Positions 54,722-63,461 of a stretch of 64,000 nucleotides of DNA are shown here, one piece after another. Positions within the stretch are counted from its first letter, which is position 1, and each line of letters starts with the position of its first letter. The notes beneath the pieces were generated by a model. It was not told the origin of the DNA. It ran no database searches and saw nothing but the letters and a program-made list of their open reading frames with translations. Source of the stretch: Streptomyces sp. TS71-3. GTDB lineage: Bacteria; Actinomycetota; Actinomycetes; Streptomycetales; Streptomycetaceae. The stretch spans positions 2,294,001-2,358,000 of the forward strand of contig NZ_BNEL01000003.1 of the NCBI RefSeq assembly GCF_018327685.1. The letters are read 5' to 3'. The position numbers were made by a program, and so were the translations under genes.

Positions 54722-56152
54722 ATGAGCACCCCCTCCCGTCCCTCTTCTCCGCCCGCCGCGGCGGCGCAGGACCCAGCGCAAACCCGGCCGGGCGGGCCCG
54801 TGGCCCCCGTGGGCTGGAGCCGCTGGCTCGTGCCCCCCGCCGCGCTGGCCGTCCACCTCTCCATCGGGCAGGCCTACGCCTGGAGCGTCTTCAAGCCCCC
54901 GTTGGAGTCGGCTCTCCATCTGAGCGGCACCCAGAGCGCGTTGCCCTTCCAGCTCGGCATCGTGATGCTCGGGCTCTCCGCCGCCTTCGGCGGAACCCTG
55001 GTGGAGCGCAAGGGGCCGCGCTGGGCCATGACCGTCGCCCTCATCGCGTTCTCCGCCGGCTTCCTGATCTCCGCGCTCGGTGCCGCCACGAGCCAGTACT
55101 GGCTGATCGTGTTCGGCTACGGCTTCGTGGGCGGCATCGGCCTGGGCATCGGTTACATCTCCCCGGTCTCCACGCTCATCAAGTGGTTCCCCGACCGGCC
55201 CGGGATGGCCACCGGCATCGCCATCATGGGCTTCGGCGGCGGCGCGCTGATCGCCTCGCCCTGGTCCGCGCAGATGCTGGAGTCCTTCGGCAGCGACCAC
55301 TCCGGGATCGCGATGGCCTTCCTGGTGCACGGGCTCGTCTACGCCGTCTTCATGACGCTCGGCGTGCTGCTGATCCGCCTGCCGCGGTCCGCCGAGGACG
55401 GTGGCCCGAAGGCGGGCCCCGCGTCCGTGACGGGCGTTCAGGTCTCCGCCGCGAGCGCGCTGCGCACCCCGCAGTTCTGGTGCCTGTGGGTCGTCCTGTG
55501 CATGAACGTCACGGCAGGGATCGGCATCCTGGAGAAGGCCGCCCCGATGATCACGGACTTCTTCGCGGACAGCAGCGCACCGGTCTCGGCCTCCGCCGCC
55601 GCGGGCTTCGTGGCCCTGCTCTCGGCCGCCAACATGACCGGCCGGTTCGTCTGGTCCACGGTCTCCGACCTCATCGGCCGCAAGAACATCTACCGCTTCT
55701 ACCTCGGTGTGGGCGCGCTGATGTACCTGCTGATCGTGGAGTTCGGCGACTCGGCCAAGCCGCTGTTCGTGCTCTGCGCCGCGGTGATCCTCTCCTTCTA
55801 CGGAGGCGGCTTCTCCACGCTGCCCGCCTACCTCAAGGACCTCTTCGGCACCTACCAGGTGGGCGCCATCCACGGGCGGCTGCTGACGGCGTGGTCCCTG
55901 GCGGGCGTGCTCGGCCCCTTCATCGTCAACTGGGTGGCCGACGACCAGAAGGACGCCGGCAAGCACGGCTCGGGCCTCTACAGCGTCTCCCTGGTCATCA
56001 TGATCGGGCTGCTGGTCGTGGGCTTCGTGGCCAACGAGCTGATCCGGCCCGTGCATCCGCGCCACCATCTGGCCACCGATGCCGGTGGCGTTGAGGGTTC
56101 CGATGATTCCGCCGAGCGAAAGGCCGCCGCCGATGCCGACCCCGCAGCCTGA
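54722..56152 (+). CDS. OFA-family (oxalate/formate antiporter-like) MFS transporter
   Basis: The 476-residue protein has about twelve hydrophobic segments, including SIGQAYAWSVFKPPLESAL near residue 50, GYGFVGGIGLGIGYISPVSTLIKWFPDRPGMATGIAIMGFGGGALIASP and GFSTLPAYLKDLFGTYQVGAIHGRLLTAWSLAG, the family hallmarks. OFA members exchange oxalate for formate or carry other monocarboxylates. Divergent from the formate dehydrogenase operon, it probably carries formate or a precursor. A hydrophilic N-terminus of 30 residues and a charged C-tail flank the core. The small membrane gene overlaps its end. Confidence 0.9.
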   Translation: MSTPSRPSSPPAAAAQDPAQTRPGGPVAPVGWSRWLVPPAALAVHLSIGQAYAWSVFKPPLESALHLSGTQSALPFQLGIVMLGLSAAFGGTLVERKGPRWAMTVALIAFSAGFLISALGAATSQYWLIVFGYGFVGGIGLGIGYISPVSTLIKWFPDRPGMATGIAIMGFGGGALIASPWSAQMLESFGSDHSGIAMAFLVHGLVYAVFMTLGVLLIRLPRSAEDGGPKAGPASVTGVQVSAASALRTPQFWCLWVVLCMNVTAGIGILEKAAPMITDFFADSSAPVSASAAAGFVALLSAANMTGRFVWSTVSDLIGRKNIYRFYLGVGALMYLLIVEFGDSAKPLFVLCAAVILSFYGGGFSTLPAYLKDLFGTYQVGAIHGRLLTAWSLAGVLGPFIVNWVADDQKDAGKHGSGLYSVSLVIMIGLLVVGFVANELIRPVHPRHHLATDAGGVEGSDDSAERKAAADADPAA

Positions 56153-56309
56153 GTCCGCGCCGAGCCCGGCGGTGCAGCAGCCGGGCGACGCCGCAGCGGC
56201 GCCCGACCGGCGCTGGCTGATCCTGATCTCCTGGCTCTGGGTGGGCCTGCCGCTCATCTACGGGATCTACGAACTCGTCCAGAAAGCAGCTCAGCTCTTC
56301 ACCGACTGA
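56133..56309 (+). CDS. Small membrane partner of the MFS transporter
   Basis: The 58-residue protein starts at an ATG inside the transporter gene (20 bases overlap), so it is translationally coupled. A Pro/Ala-rich N-terminus leads to RRWLILISWLWVGLPLIYGIYELVQKAAQLF, one membrane helix with a basic start. Such a peptide next to OFA-type transporters matches the group annotated as MFS transporter small subunit. It may stabilise the transporter; no catalysis. Confidence 0.78.
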   Translation: MPTPQPESAPSPAVQQPGDAAAAPDRRWLILISWLWVGLPLIYGIYELVQKAAQLFTD

Positions 56310-56449
56310 GCCTCCATCCGCCGGCGACAACGTCCCGGTAACCACCGATTCGACCGGCGGGGCGCGGCTGCCCCGCCGGTCGTCGGTGTGATGAGGCCAA
56401 CTCTTGTTCGGTCGATCAATGGCCACATTGGAAGGCAAAGAAACGGTAG

Positions 56450-56461
56450 ACTGTAGACGAT
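56450..56461. promoter_or_regulatory. Candidate GntR autoregulatory operator
   Basis: ACTGTAGACGAT is the reverse complement of ATCGTCTACAGT and differs by one base from the motif in the transporter/FDH promoter region. It lies 40 bases upstream of the GntR start, in the -10/-35 zone. A GTAGAC direct repeat (GTAGACTGTAGAC) surrounds it. Confidence 0.6.
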
Positions 56462-56500
56462 AGCCAATCCAGTCTGGCTTTCCGTCCCAGGAGGGGGACC

Positions 56501-57184
56501 GTGATGCTGTCCACAGGACTGCCCCAAGGGGCGGTACCCAAGCTAGAGCGCCCCGGCCCGTTGCGCGAACGGGTCTACGAGGCTCTGCTCGAACTCATCA
56601 CCACCCGCTCCCTGCGGCCCGGCCAGCACCTCGTCGAGAGCGAGCTCGCCGGACACCTCGGCGTCTCGCGCCAGCCGGTCCGCGAGGCGCTCCAGCGGCT
56701 GAACACCGAGGGCTGGGTCGACCTGCGCCCCGCCCAGGGCGCGTTCGTGCACGAGCCCACGGAGGACGAGGCCGACCAGCTCCTGACGGTCCGTACGCTC
56801 CTGGAGGCCGAGGCCGCCCGGCTGGCCGCGGTGAACTCCGACGCGGCGGGCATCGCCGTCCTGGAGGAGCTGTGCGCCCGCGGCGAGCAGGCCGTGGCCG
56901 ACGGCGACGTCGAACTGGTCGTGGCGACCAACGCCACCTTCCACCACGAGGTCATGGAGATGGCGGGCAACCCCGTCCTCGCCGAGCTGGCCGGGCAGGT
57001 CGACCGCCGGGTCCGCTGGTACTACACACCGGTCGCCCGGCAGCGCGGCAAGCAGTCCTGGATCGAGCACCGCCAGCTGATCGCGGCGATCGCCGCCCAT
57101 GACGAGCCCCGCGCCACCGAGGTCATGCGCACCCACACGGAGCACACGCGCCGGACCTACCACCAGCGCAACACCGCTTCCTGA
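56501..57184 (+). CDS. GntR family regulator, FCD subgroup
   Basis: AGGAGGGGG is followed by GTG and ATG one codon apart; the GTG is taken as start, giving 227 residues. The N-terminal winged helix (LRERVYEALLELITTRSLRPGQHLVESELAGHLGVSRQPVREALQRL) is typical GntR, and the C-terminal FCD domain has TFHHEVMEMAGNPVLAE and HRQLIAAIAAHDEPRATEVM with the His/Asp metal ligands. FCD domains bind organic acids. It probably represses the MFS transporter and formate dehydrogenase genes. Confidence 0.92.
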   Translation: MMLSTGLPQGAVPKLERPGPLRERVYEALLELITTRSLRPGQHLVESELAGHLGVSRQPVREALQRLNTEGWVDLRPAQGAFVHEPTEDEADQLLTVRTLLEAEAARLAAVNSDAAGIAVLEELCARGEQAVADGDVELVVATNATFHHEVMEMAGNPVLAELAGQVDRRVRWYYTPVARQRGKQSWIEHRQLIAAIAAHDEPRATEVMRTHTEHTRRTYHQRNTAS

Positions 57185-57266
57185 GCACCGGCGCGACAGC
57201 GCCTCCAGAGCCCACGTCACCCTGACGCGTCCGGACACTGACGCGTCCCGCCCCGCCGGCGGCGCG

Positions 57267-58919
57267 TCACCCGCCTGCCTCCGACGGGGTGTAGGGGGTC
57301 TTCGAGGTGTGCAGGCCCAGCTTCCGGATGACGCGGGGCAGGTCGTCCGGGGCCGCCGCCAGCCGGACCGGCTCGCCCGCGTCGTCGAGTTCGGCCACCT
57401 GCCAGCCCCTGGGGACCGTGTCGCCGTCGTCGCCCCGCACGCGCCGCATGCCCGTGACGGTGAGCCGCTCCACCGGGATCCGTCTCGCCGCGAACCGGCC
57501 CGGGCCACAGTGGGGTACCACCGCGGGCGGCTCGTCGCCGAAGACGATGTGGGTACCGAAGGCGTTCGGGTTGTAGTCGGTCGGGTCCAGGAAGCGGGCG
57601 GGCAGGAACACGTCCCCGCCGCTCGTCCCCTCGCGGTTGCGCTGCTCGCCGCTGAGCTCCTTGCCGCTGAGTTCCTTGCCGTTCCCCGTCCCGGCGGACC
57701 CTCCCGGCCGCCCGGCCCCTCGGGCCTCACCCGGCGCACGGACGCGCGTGGCGCGCCAGGCCCAGGTGAAGAGGAACAGCGTGGCCAGCACGCCCCCGGC
57801 CCCCCACGCGATCGCCACCGGGGAGGAGACCAGGGTCGTGGGGTGGAGGTAGCAGAGCGGCACCAGCCACAGCGCCGTGCCGGCGAGGGCGCCCGCGAAC
57901 GGCAGGGCCGACGGGAGGACCTCGTCGTCAGGCAGCCGGCGCCCTCGCCGGCGCATCAGCACCACGGCACCGGGGTAGCCGGCCGCCAGGACGCACACGG
58001 CCGCGACGGCAGCCACGCTTCCGGCGCCGGCGAAGTGCGCGCGATACATGAAGCGTTCCGAGGAGACCACCTCCACCTGGTGGCGCCAGACGGTCAGTTC
58101 GACGTGGTCACCGGGCCGGAACCCCTGCGCGCCGTCCGAGGAGACCGACATCCGGTGCATCGGGCTGCCCTCGGCGAAGTACAGATAGCTGGGCCGCTTG
58201 CCGGTGCCGACCTCGGTCCGCGCGATCACGGCCGGCACGGTGGTCAGGCACTCGGCCCGCTGCGCCGCGGGCGTCTTCGCGGTGCACGGGGCGGCGGCGC
58301 GCCACGCCCGCTGCTCGGCGCCGGCGACCGGCACGAACCACGCCGCGAGGCCCGCGGCTGCGAGCAGCAGCACGCACGCGAGAAGCCATCCGGTCGTGCC
58401 GCGCCCCGCGGAGCGCAGGGAGATGACGGGGAGGTGGTCCGACTCCGGGGCGCCGTAGCGGCGGTGCAGCGCGCGGAGCGCCTCCAAGTTCGCGTCGAAG
58501 CCCGGCTTGTCGCCGGAGGACCCGCTCACCGGCAGCGGCAGGCGCCGCCTGCGTCCGTCACGCAGTACCACCACGGCGCGGTGGATGTCCGCGAAGCGCC
58601 CGCGCTGGAGGTGGACCGCGAGGTCGGCGATGTCGCGCCACGGCGTGCTCCGGCGGCGCAGCAGCGTCCGGGAGTGCACGCCGTACGCGTCGGCGCTCAC
58701 TCGGGCCCTGCCTGCGTAGAGCCCGAGGACGCCCACCAGGAAGCACACGACACCCGCCAGAGCGACCAGCAGGCCCGCTCCCGCCCGGGCGCCCGCGAAC
58801 GCGATCCCGCAGGCCACGCCCAGCGCGGCCATGACCGCCCCTGCGGTCCCGAGTCCGACCGGGAGCCACAGGGGCTGCCGTCTGCGGGGGGAGCACGTCA
58901 CTTCCGAAGCATCTGTCAT
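57267..58919 (-). CDS. PH-domain-like membrane protein
   Basis: This 550-residue protein has hydrophobic pairs at residues 20-70 (WLPVGLGTAGAVMAALGVACG, GLLVALAGVVCFLVGVLGLYAG), near 175 and at about 300 and 350, with a bPH-like segment (VSADAYGVHSRTLLRRRSTPWRDIADLAVHLQRGRFADIHR). The C-terminal 150 residues are soluble (FLDPTDYNPNAFGTHIVFGDEP). A short in-frame repeat GKELSGKELSGE lies near residue 415. Family unknown. Start at the ATG is supported weakly. It is convergent with the GntR gene. Confidence 0.68.
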   Translation of the reverse strand: MTDASEVTCSPRRRQPLWLPVGLGTAGAVMAALGVACGIAFAGARAGAGLLVALAGVVCFLVGVLGLYAGRARVSADAYGVHSRTLLRRRSTPWRDIADLAVHLQRGRFADIHRAVVVLRDGRRRRLPLPVSGSSGDKPGFDANLEALRALHRRYGAPESDHLPVISLRSAGRGTTGWLLACVLLLAAAGLAAWFVPVAGAEQRAWRAAAPCTAKTPAAQRAECLTTVPAVIARTEVGTGKRPSYLYFAEGSPMHRMSVSSDGAQGFRPGDHVELTVWRHQVEVVSSERFMYRAHFAGAGSVAAVAAVCVLAAGYPGAVVLMRRRGRRLPDDEVLPSALPFAGALAGTALWLVPLCYLHPTTLVSSPVAIAWGAGGVLATLFLFTWAWRATRVRAPGEARGAGRPGGSAGTGNGKELSGKELSGEQRNREGTSGGDVFLPARFLDPTDYNPNAFGTHIVFGDEPPAVVPHCGPGRFAARRIPVERLTVTGMRRVRGDDGDTVPRGWQVAELDDAGEPVRLAAAPDDLPRVIRKLGLHTSKTPYTPSEAGG

Positions 58920-59102
58920 GAACGAAGCTTGCCACCAGCGGACTTCCCGTGCGAGACCGGTGGGCGGCGAGCTGTCCACCGTGACCGGCCGCCCCGGTAG
59001 CCGGCGCGTGGCGCACCGATTCCGGACCCCGGCAGCGGTCCACCGGCCTCCGCTTTGTCCACTGACTGGAGAAAGTGAGGGGTAATTCGTGCTCAAGTTC
59101 TT

Positions 59103-59113
59103 CCCACTGTGGG
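59103..59113. promoter_or_regulatory. Palindrome upstream of the ROK gene
   Basis: CCCACTGTGGG is perfect with a one-base centre, 65 bases upstream of the ROK start and in the ROK/PH divergent gap. It could be an autoregulatory operator; no second copy was seen. Confidence 0.3.
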
Positions 59114-59177
59114 CAAGCACTGCTACGTTCCCCTCGAAAGCCCGACGGAGAGAGCCCGATGAGGCGGGGAGGGGCAC

Positions 59178-60368
59178 GTGAGACGCATGACGGCTCGGCC
59201 CGCTAACGCACATCAGGCGCGGCTGCTCAGGCTGCTGCGCGACTCCGGCCCCAACTCCCGTGCCCAGCTCGGCGACCAGATCGACCTGTCTCGCTCCAAG
59301 CTGGCCGTCGAGGTGGACCGGCTGCTGGACACCGGGCTCGTCGTGGCCGACGGCCTCGCCGCCTCGCGCGGTGGCCGTCGCTCGCACAACATCCGTCTCG
59401 CACCCGCGCTCCGCTTCCTCGGCGTCGACATCGGCGCCACCTCCGTCGACGTGGCCGTCACCAACGCGGAGCTGGAGGTGCTCGGGCACATCAACCAGCC
59501 GATGGACGTGCGTGTGGGACCCGTCGCGGTCTTCGAGCAGGTGCTGTCGATGGCCGCCAAGCTGCGCGCCTCGGGCCTCGCCGAGGGCTTCGACGGCGCG
59601 GGCATCGGGGTACCGGGCCCGGTCCGGTTCCCCGAGGGCGTCCCCGTGGCGCCGCCGATCATGCCCGGCTGGGACGGCTTCCCGGTCAGGGAGGCGCTCA
59701 GCCAGGAACTGGGCTGCCCCGTCATGGTCGACAACGACGTGAACCTGATGGCCATGGGCGAGCAGCACGCCGGGGTGGCGCGCTCCGTCGGCGACTTCCT
59801 CTGCGTCAAGATCGGTACCGGCATCGGCTGCGGCATCGTCGTCGGCGGCGAGGTGTACCGGGGCACCACGGGCAGCGCGGGCGACATCGGCCACATCCAG
59901 GTCGAGCCCGACGGGCGCCCGTGCGCCTGCGGCAACAAGGGCTGCCTTGAAGCCCACTTCAGCGGGGCCGCGCTCGCCAGGGACGCGGAGGAGGCCGCCC
60001 AGCAGGGGCGCTCACCCGAGCTCGCGTCCCGCCTCGCCGAGGCGGGGCAGCTCAGCTCCGTGGACGTCGCCGCCGCGGCCGCCGCCGGGGACGCCGCCGC
60101 GCTCGACCTCATCCGCTCGGGCGGCAACCGCACCGGCCAGGTCATCGCCGGCCTCGTCAGCTTCTTCAACCCCGGGCTGGTGGTGATCGGCGGCGGTGTG
60201 ACCGGCCTCGGCCACACCCTGCTCGCCGCCATCCGCACCCAGGTCTACCGCCAGTCGCTGCCGCTCGCGACCGGCAACCTCCCCATCGTCCTGGGCGAGT
60301 TGGGCCCCACCTCCGGTGTGATCGGGGCGGCCCGGCTCATCAGCGACCACCTCTTCTCACCGGCCTGA
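59178..60368 (+). CDS. ROK family transcriptional repressor
   Basis: The 396-residue protein has an N-terminal winged helix (ANAHQARLLRLLRDSGPNSRAQLGDQIDLSRSKLAVEVDRLLD) and a ROK sugar-kinase-like body: GVDIGATSVDVAVTN (phosphate), VDNDVNLMAMGEQHAG, KIGTGIGCGIVVGGEVYRG and CACGNKGCLEAHFSG with the zinc ligands. GTG behind GGGAGG; ATG three codons later is possible. ROK repressors bind sugars and control adjacent transporters, here the CUT2 genes, across the tandem-array gap. Confidence 0.92.
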   Translation: MRRMTARPANAHQARLLRLLRDSGPNSRAQLGDQIDLSRSKLAVEVDRLLDTGLVVADGLAASRGGRRSHNIRLAPALRFLGVDIGATSVDVAVTNAELEVLGHINQPMDVRVGPVAVFEQVLSMAAKLRASGLAEGFDGAGIGVPGPVRFPEGVPVAPPIMPGWDGFPVREALSQELGCPVMVDNDVNLMAMGEQHAGVARSVGDFLCVKIGTGIGCGIVVGGEVYRGTTGSAGDIGHIQVEPDGRPCACGNKGCLEAHFSGAALARDAEEAAQQGRSPELASRLAEAGQLSSVDVAAAAAAGDAAALDLIRSGGNRTGQVIAGLVSFFNPGLVVIGGGVTGLGHTLLAAIRTQVYRQSLPLATGNLPIVLGELGPTSGVIGAARLISDHLFSPA

Positions 60369-60394
60369 CCCGGCCGGCCCCGGCAGCACCGCAC

Positions 60395-60620
60395 CACCCG
60401 CACCGCACGGCACCACCCGCACCGCCGAGCACCACCCGCACGGTTCCGTACCACCTGCACGGTCCTGCTCCACCTGCACGGTCCTGCTCCACCTGCACGG
60501 TCCCGTACCACCTGCACGGTCCCGTACCACCCGCACCGTTCCGCAGCACCCGGTGGCTTCCCACCACGCGCGCGGTCCCGCACCACCCGTACGGGCCCGC
60601 ACCAGTCGCACTCGCGCACC
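60395..60620. repeat. 19-bp tandem array between the ROK and ABC genes
   Basis: Eight units of exactly 19 bases start at 60395, 60414, 60433, 60452, 60471, 60490, 60509 and 60528, with the form CACCYGCACSG followed by a variable TYCYG part; degenerate units continue to about 60620. There are no spacers. The 426-base gap otherwise shows no gene. On the minus strand it reads as a 19-residue repeat in three frames. Not CRISPR; role unknown. Confidence 0.85.
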
Positions 60621-60794
60621 ACTGCGGGCAGAGACACCTCCGCACACACAGGTACCACCGCCCACACGCACACCACCGCCAACACAAGCACCACCGCGCC
60701 ACCGGCACCGCCCGCACCGCCGCACGCCCGCCCCCCACCCGTGCACCGCCCGTCACCCCCGTCCCGACTGGCCGTATCCGCCGAGGGGAACACG

Positions 60795-62366
60795 ATGGCA
60801 CCAGACGCACCACTGCTCAGCATGACCGGCATCACCAAGACGTTCCCCGGCGTGAGGGCCCTCGACGGGGTGGACCTCGACGTCCGTTCGGGGGAAGTGC
60901 ACTGCCTGCTCGGGCAGAACGGCGCCGGGAAGTCCACCCTCATCAAGGTGCTCGCGGGCGCCCACCAGCCCGACGGCGGGCGGATCACCTGGCGCGGCGA
61001 GAACGTCGTGCTGCGGTCGCCCATCGCGGCCATGCGGCTCGGCATCGCGACCATCTACCAGGAACTCGACCTCGTCGAGGGCCTGTCCGTGGCCGAGAAC
61101 GTCTTCCTCGGCCACGAACCCACCAGCGCCGGCTTCGTGGTCCGCGGCCGCGAGGCCAGGGCGGGGGCCGCCGCACTGCTGCGCCGCCTCGGCCACCCGG
61201 AGATCCCACCGGGCCGGCTCGTGGGCGACCTGTCCGCCGCGCAGCAGCAGATCGTGTCGATGGCCCGCGCCCTCTCGCACGACGTCCGGCTGATCGTCAT
61301 GGACGAGCCGTCCGCCGCGCTCGACCCCGACGAGGTCGACAACCTCTTCCGCATCGTCGGCGGCCTCACCGCCGACGGCGTCGCCGTCGTCTACATCTCC
61401 CACCGACTGGAGGAGATCCGACGGATCGGCGACCGCGTCACCGTCCTCAAGGACGGCCGCGCGGTGGCCGGCGGCCTGCCCGCCAAGTCCACGCCGACCG
61501 GCGACGTCGTCGCGCTGATGACGGGCCGCACGGTCGAGTACGTCTTCCCGGAGCGCCCGGCGAAGTCCGTGGGCGAGACGGGCGCTCCCGGAGCCGGGGC
61601 CACCGCCGGGCCCGGCCCGGACGGTGTCCCCGCTCCCGTCCTGCGGGTCCGCGGCCTCACCCGTGCGGGCGAGTTCGCGCCGCTCGACCTCGATCTGTAC
61701 CCGGGGGAGATCGTCGGCCTCGCCGGACTGGTCGGCTCGGGCCGCTCCGAGATCCTGGAGACCGTCTACGGCGCCCGCCGACCCACGGCGGGGCGGGTGG
61801 AGGTCGACGGGGCGCCCCTGCGGCCCGGCAGCGTCCGCTCCGCCGTCCGCGCCGGACTCGGGCTCGCCCCCGAGGAACGCAAGGCGCAGGCCCTGCTGAT
61901 GCTGGAGTCCGTCACCCGCAACGTGTCCGTCTCCACGATGTCCCGCTTCTCCCGCGGCGGCTGGCTGGACCGCCGCGCGGAGCGCGCCGCCGCGCAGCGC
62001 GCCACCCGCGAGCTGTCCCTGCGCCCCGACAACCCCGACGCCCGCATCCGCACCCTGTCCGGCGGCAACCAGCAGAAGGCCGTACTGGCGCGCTGGCTGC
62101 TGCGCGGCTGCCGGGTGCTGCTGCTGGACGAGCCGACCCGCGGCGTCGACGTCGGCGCCCGCGCCGAGCTGTACGCGGTCGTCCGCCGGCTCGCCTCGGA
62201 CGGTCTCGCCGTGCTGCTGGTCTCCAGCGAGGTGCCCGAAGTGCTCGGCCTCGCCGACCGCGTGCTGGTGCTCCGCGAGGGGCGGGTGGTGCACACGGCA
62301 CCCGCCCGGGAGCTTGACGAATCCCGCGTACTCGACCTCGTTCTGGAAGGGAGCCCGACATCATGA
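60795..62366 (+). CDS. CUT2 sugar ABC transporter ATPase
   Basis: The 523-residue protein has two ABC cassettes, the RbsA/MglA layout. Cassette 1: Walker A GQNGAGKST near residue 41, signature LSAAQQQ near 159 (Ser-Ala-Ala instead of SGGQ) and Walker B LIVMDEPSAALD. Cassette 2: the Walker A-like GLVGSGRSE near 318, signature LSGGNQQKAVLAR near 440 and Walker B LLLDEPTRGVD. The second loop with Arg is typical of this family. It begins behind GAGGGG and overlaps the permease gene by ATGA. Confidence 0.93.
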   Translation: MAPDAPLLSMTGITKTFPGVRALDGVDLDVRSGEVHCLLGQNGAGKSTLIKVLAGAHQPDGGRITWRGENVVLRSPIAAMRLGIATIYQELDLVEGLSVAENVFLGHEPTSAGFVVRGREARAGAAALLRRLGHPEIPPGRLVGDLSAAQQQIVSMARALSHDVRLIVMDEPSAALDPDEVDNLFRIVGGLTADGVAVVYISHRLEEIRRIGDRVTVLKDGRAVAGGLPAKSTPTGDVVALMTGRTVEYVFPERPAKSVGETGAPGAGATAGPGPDGVPAPVLRVRGLTRAGEFAPLDLDLYPGEIVGLAGLVGSGRSEILETVYGARRPTAGRVEVDGAPLRPGSVRSAVRAGLGLAPEERKAQALLMLESVTRNVSVSTMSRFSRGGWLDRRAERAAAQRATRELSLRPDNPDARIRTLSGGNQQKAVLARWLLRGCRVLLLDEPTRGVDVGARAELYAVVRRLASDGLAVLLVSSEVPEVLGLADRVLVLREGRVVHTAPARELDESRVLDLVLEGSPTS

Positions 62367-63418
62367 CGCAGCCTGCCTCGCCGGCCCAGCAGGGCGGGCC
62401 CGACGCCTCCGAGCGCACCGCCGCCCCGGACACCCCGGCCGCCAAGAGCGCATCCGGCACCGGATTCTGGCCCGCCCTCAAGGCCCACACCGACGTGCGC
62501 ACCCTCTCGCTGGTCGGCGTGCTCGCCGCCCTGGTGCTGATCGGCGGCATCACCAAACCGGACGAGTTCCTGGACACCAGGAACCTGCAACTGGTGCTCA
62601 CCCAGTCGTCGGTGATCGGCGTGGTCACCGTCGGCGTCACCTTCGTCATCATGAGCGGCGGCATCGACCTGTCGGTGGGCGCGATCGTCGCCCTCGCCTC
62701 GGTGTGGGCGACCACGGTGGCCACCCAGGAGTACGGCTTCTGGGGGGTGCTGTTCACCGCGCTCCTGGTCGGCCTCGGCTGCGGTCTCGTCAACGGCCTG
62801 CTGATCGCCTACGGCGGGATGGTGCCGTTCATCGCGACCCTCGCCATGCTCGCCTCCGCCCGGGGCCTCGCCCTCCAGATCACCGGCGGCAAGACGCAGA
62901 TCGTCAGCATCGACGGCATCCTCAACCTGGGCGAGCGCGACTCCTACATCCTCGGCATACCGCCGCTGGTGCTGGTGTTCGCGGCCGTCACGGTGGTCGG
63001 CTGGCTGGTGCTCAACCGCACCACGTTCGGCCGCCGCACCGTCGCGGTCGGCGGCAACTCCGAGGCGGCCAGGCTCGCCGGTATCGACGTACGGCGCCAG
63101 CGCCTGTACCTGTACCTGCTCTCCGGACTGTGCTGCGGCATCGCCGCCTTCCTGCTGATCGTCCTCTCCGGGTCGGGCCAGAACACCAACGGCAACCTCT
63201 ACGAGCTCGACGCGATCGCCGCCGCCATCATCGGCGGCACCCTGCTCAGCGGCGGCCGGGGCACCATCATCGGCTCCGTGCTGGGCGTGCTGATCTTCAC
63301 CACGATCACCAACATCTTCGCCCTGAACAACCTTCAGACGGACGTCCAGCAGATCGCCAAGGGCGCGATCATCGTCGCCGCCGTCCTGGTCCAGCGCCGC
63401 ACGGCCGCCAACCCCTGA
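62363..63418 (+). CDS. CUT2 sugar ABC transporter permease (RbsC-like)
   Basis: The 351-residue permease has about nine hydrophobic segments; GVTFVIMSGGIDLSVGAIVALASVWATTVA near residue 95 and NLYELDAIAAAIIGGTLLSGGRGTIIGSVLGVLIFTTITNIF near the end are the family signature, with the coupling EAA-like loop. A hydrophilic 45-residue N-terminus precedes. It forms the membrane channel for the ATPase. The lipoprotein gene follows after 43 bases. Confidence 0.93.
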   Translation: MTQPASPAQQGGPDASERTAAPDTPAAKSASGTGFWPALKAHTDVRTLSLVGVLAALVLIGGITKPDEFLDTRNLQLVLTQSSVIGVVTVGVTFVIMSGGIDLSVGAIVALASVWATTVATQEYGFWGVLFTALLVGLGCGLVNGLLIAYGGMVPFIATLAMLASARGLALQITGGKTQIVSIDGILNLGERDSYILGIPPLVLVFAAVTVVGWLVLNRTTFGRRTVAVGGNSEAARLAGIDVRRQRLYLYLLSGLCCGIAAFLLIVLSGSGQNTNGNLYELDAIAAAIIGGTLLSGGRGTIIGSVLGVLIFTTITNIFALNNLQTDVQQIAKGAIIVAAVLVQRRTAANP

Positions 63419-63461
63419 GAACACCGCCCACCAGCCGCCCCGAGGCGAAAGGTCACACCTC

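Noticed and set aside
59178..60368. ROK gene as the chitosanase repressor CsnR
   Set aside because: It is 20 kb from the chitosanase gene and adjoins a sugar ABC operon without the GAAAGTTTC palindrome nearby.
60395..60620. CRISPR array
   Set aside because: Units are adjacent without spacers, and no cas genes are present.
60340..60813. Minus-strand frame with a 19-residue repeat
   Set aside because: The protein repeat follows from the 19-bp DNA array read in three frames; no start signal or family match.
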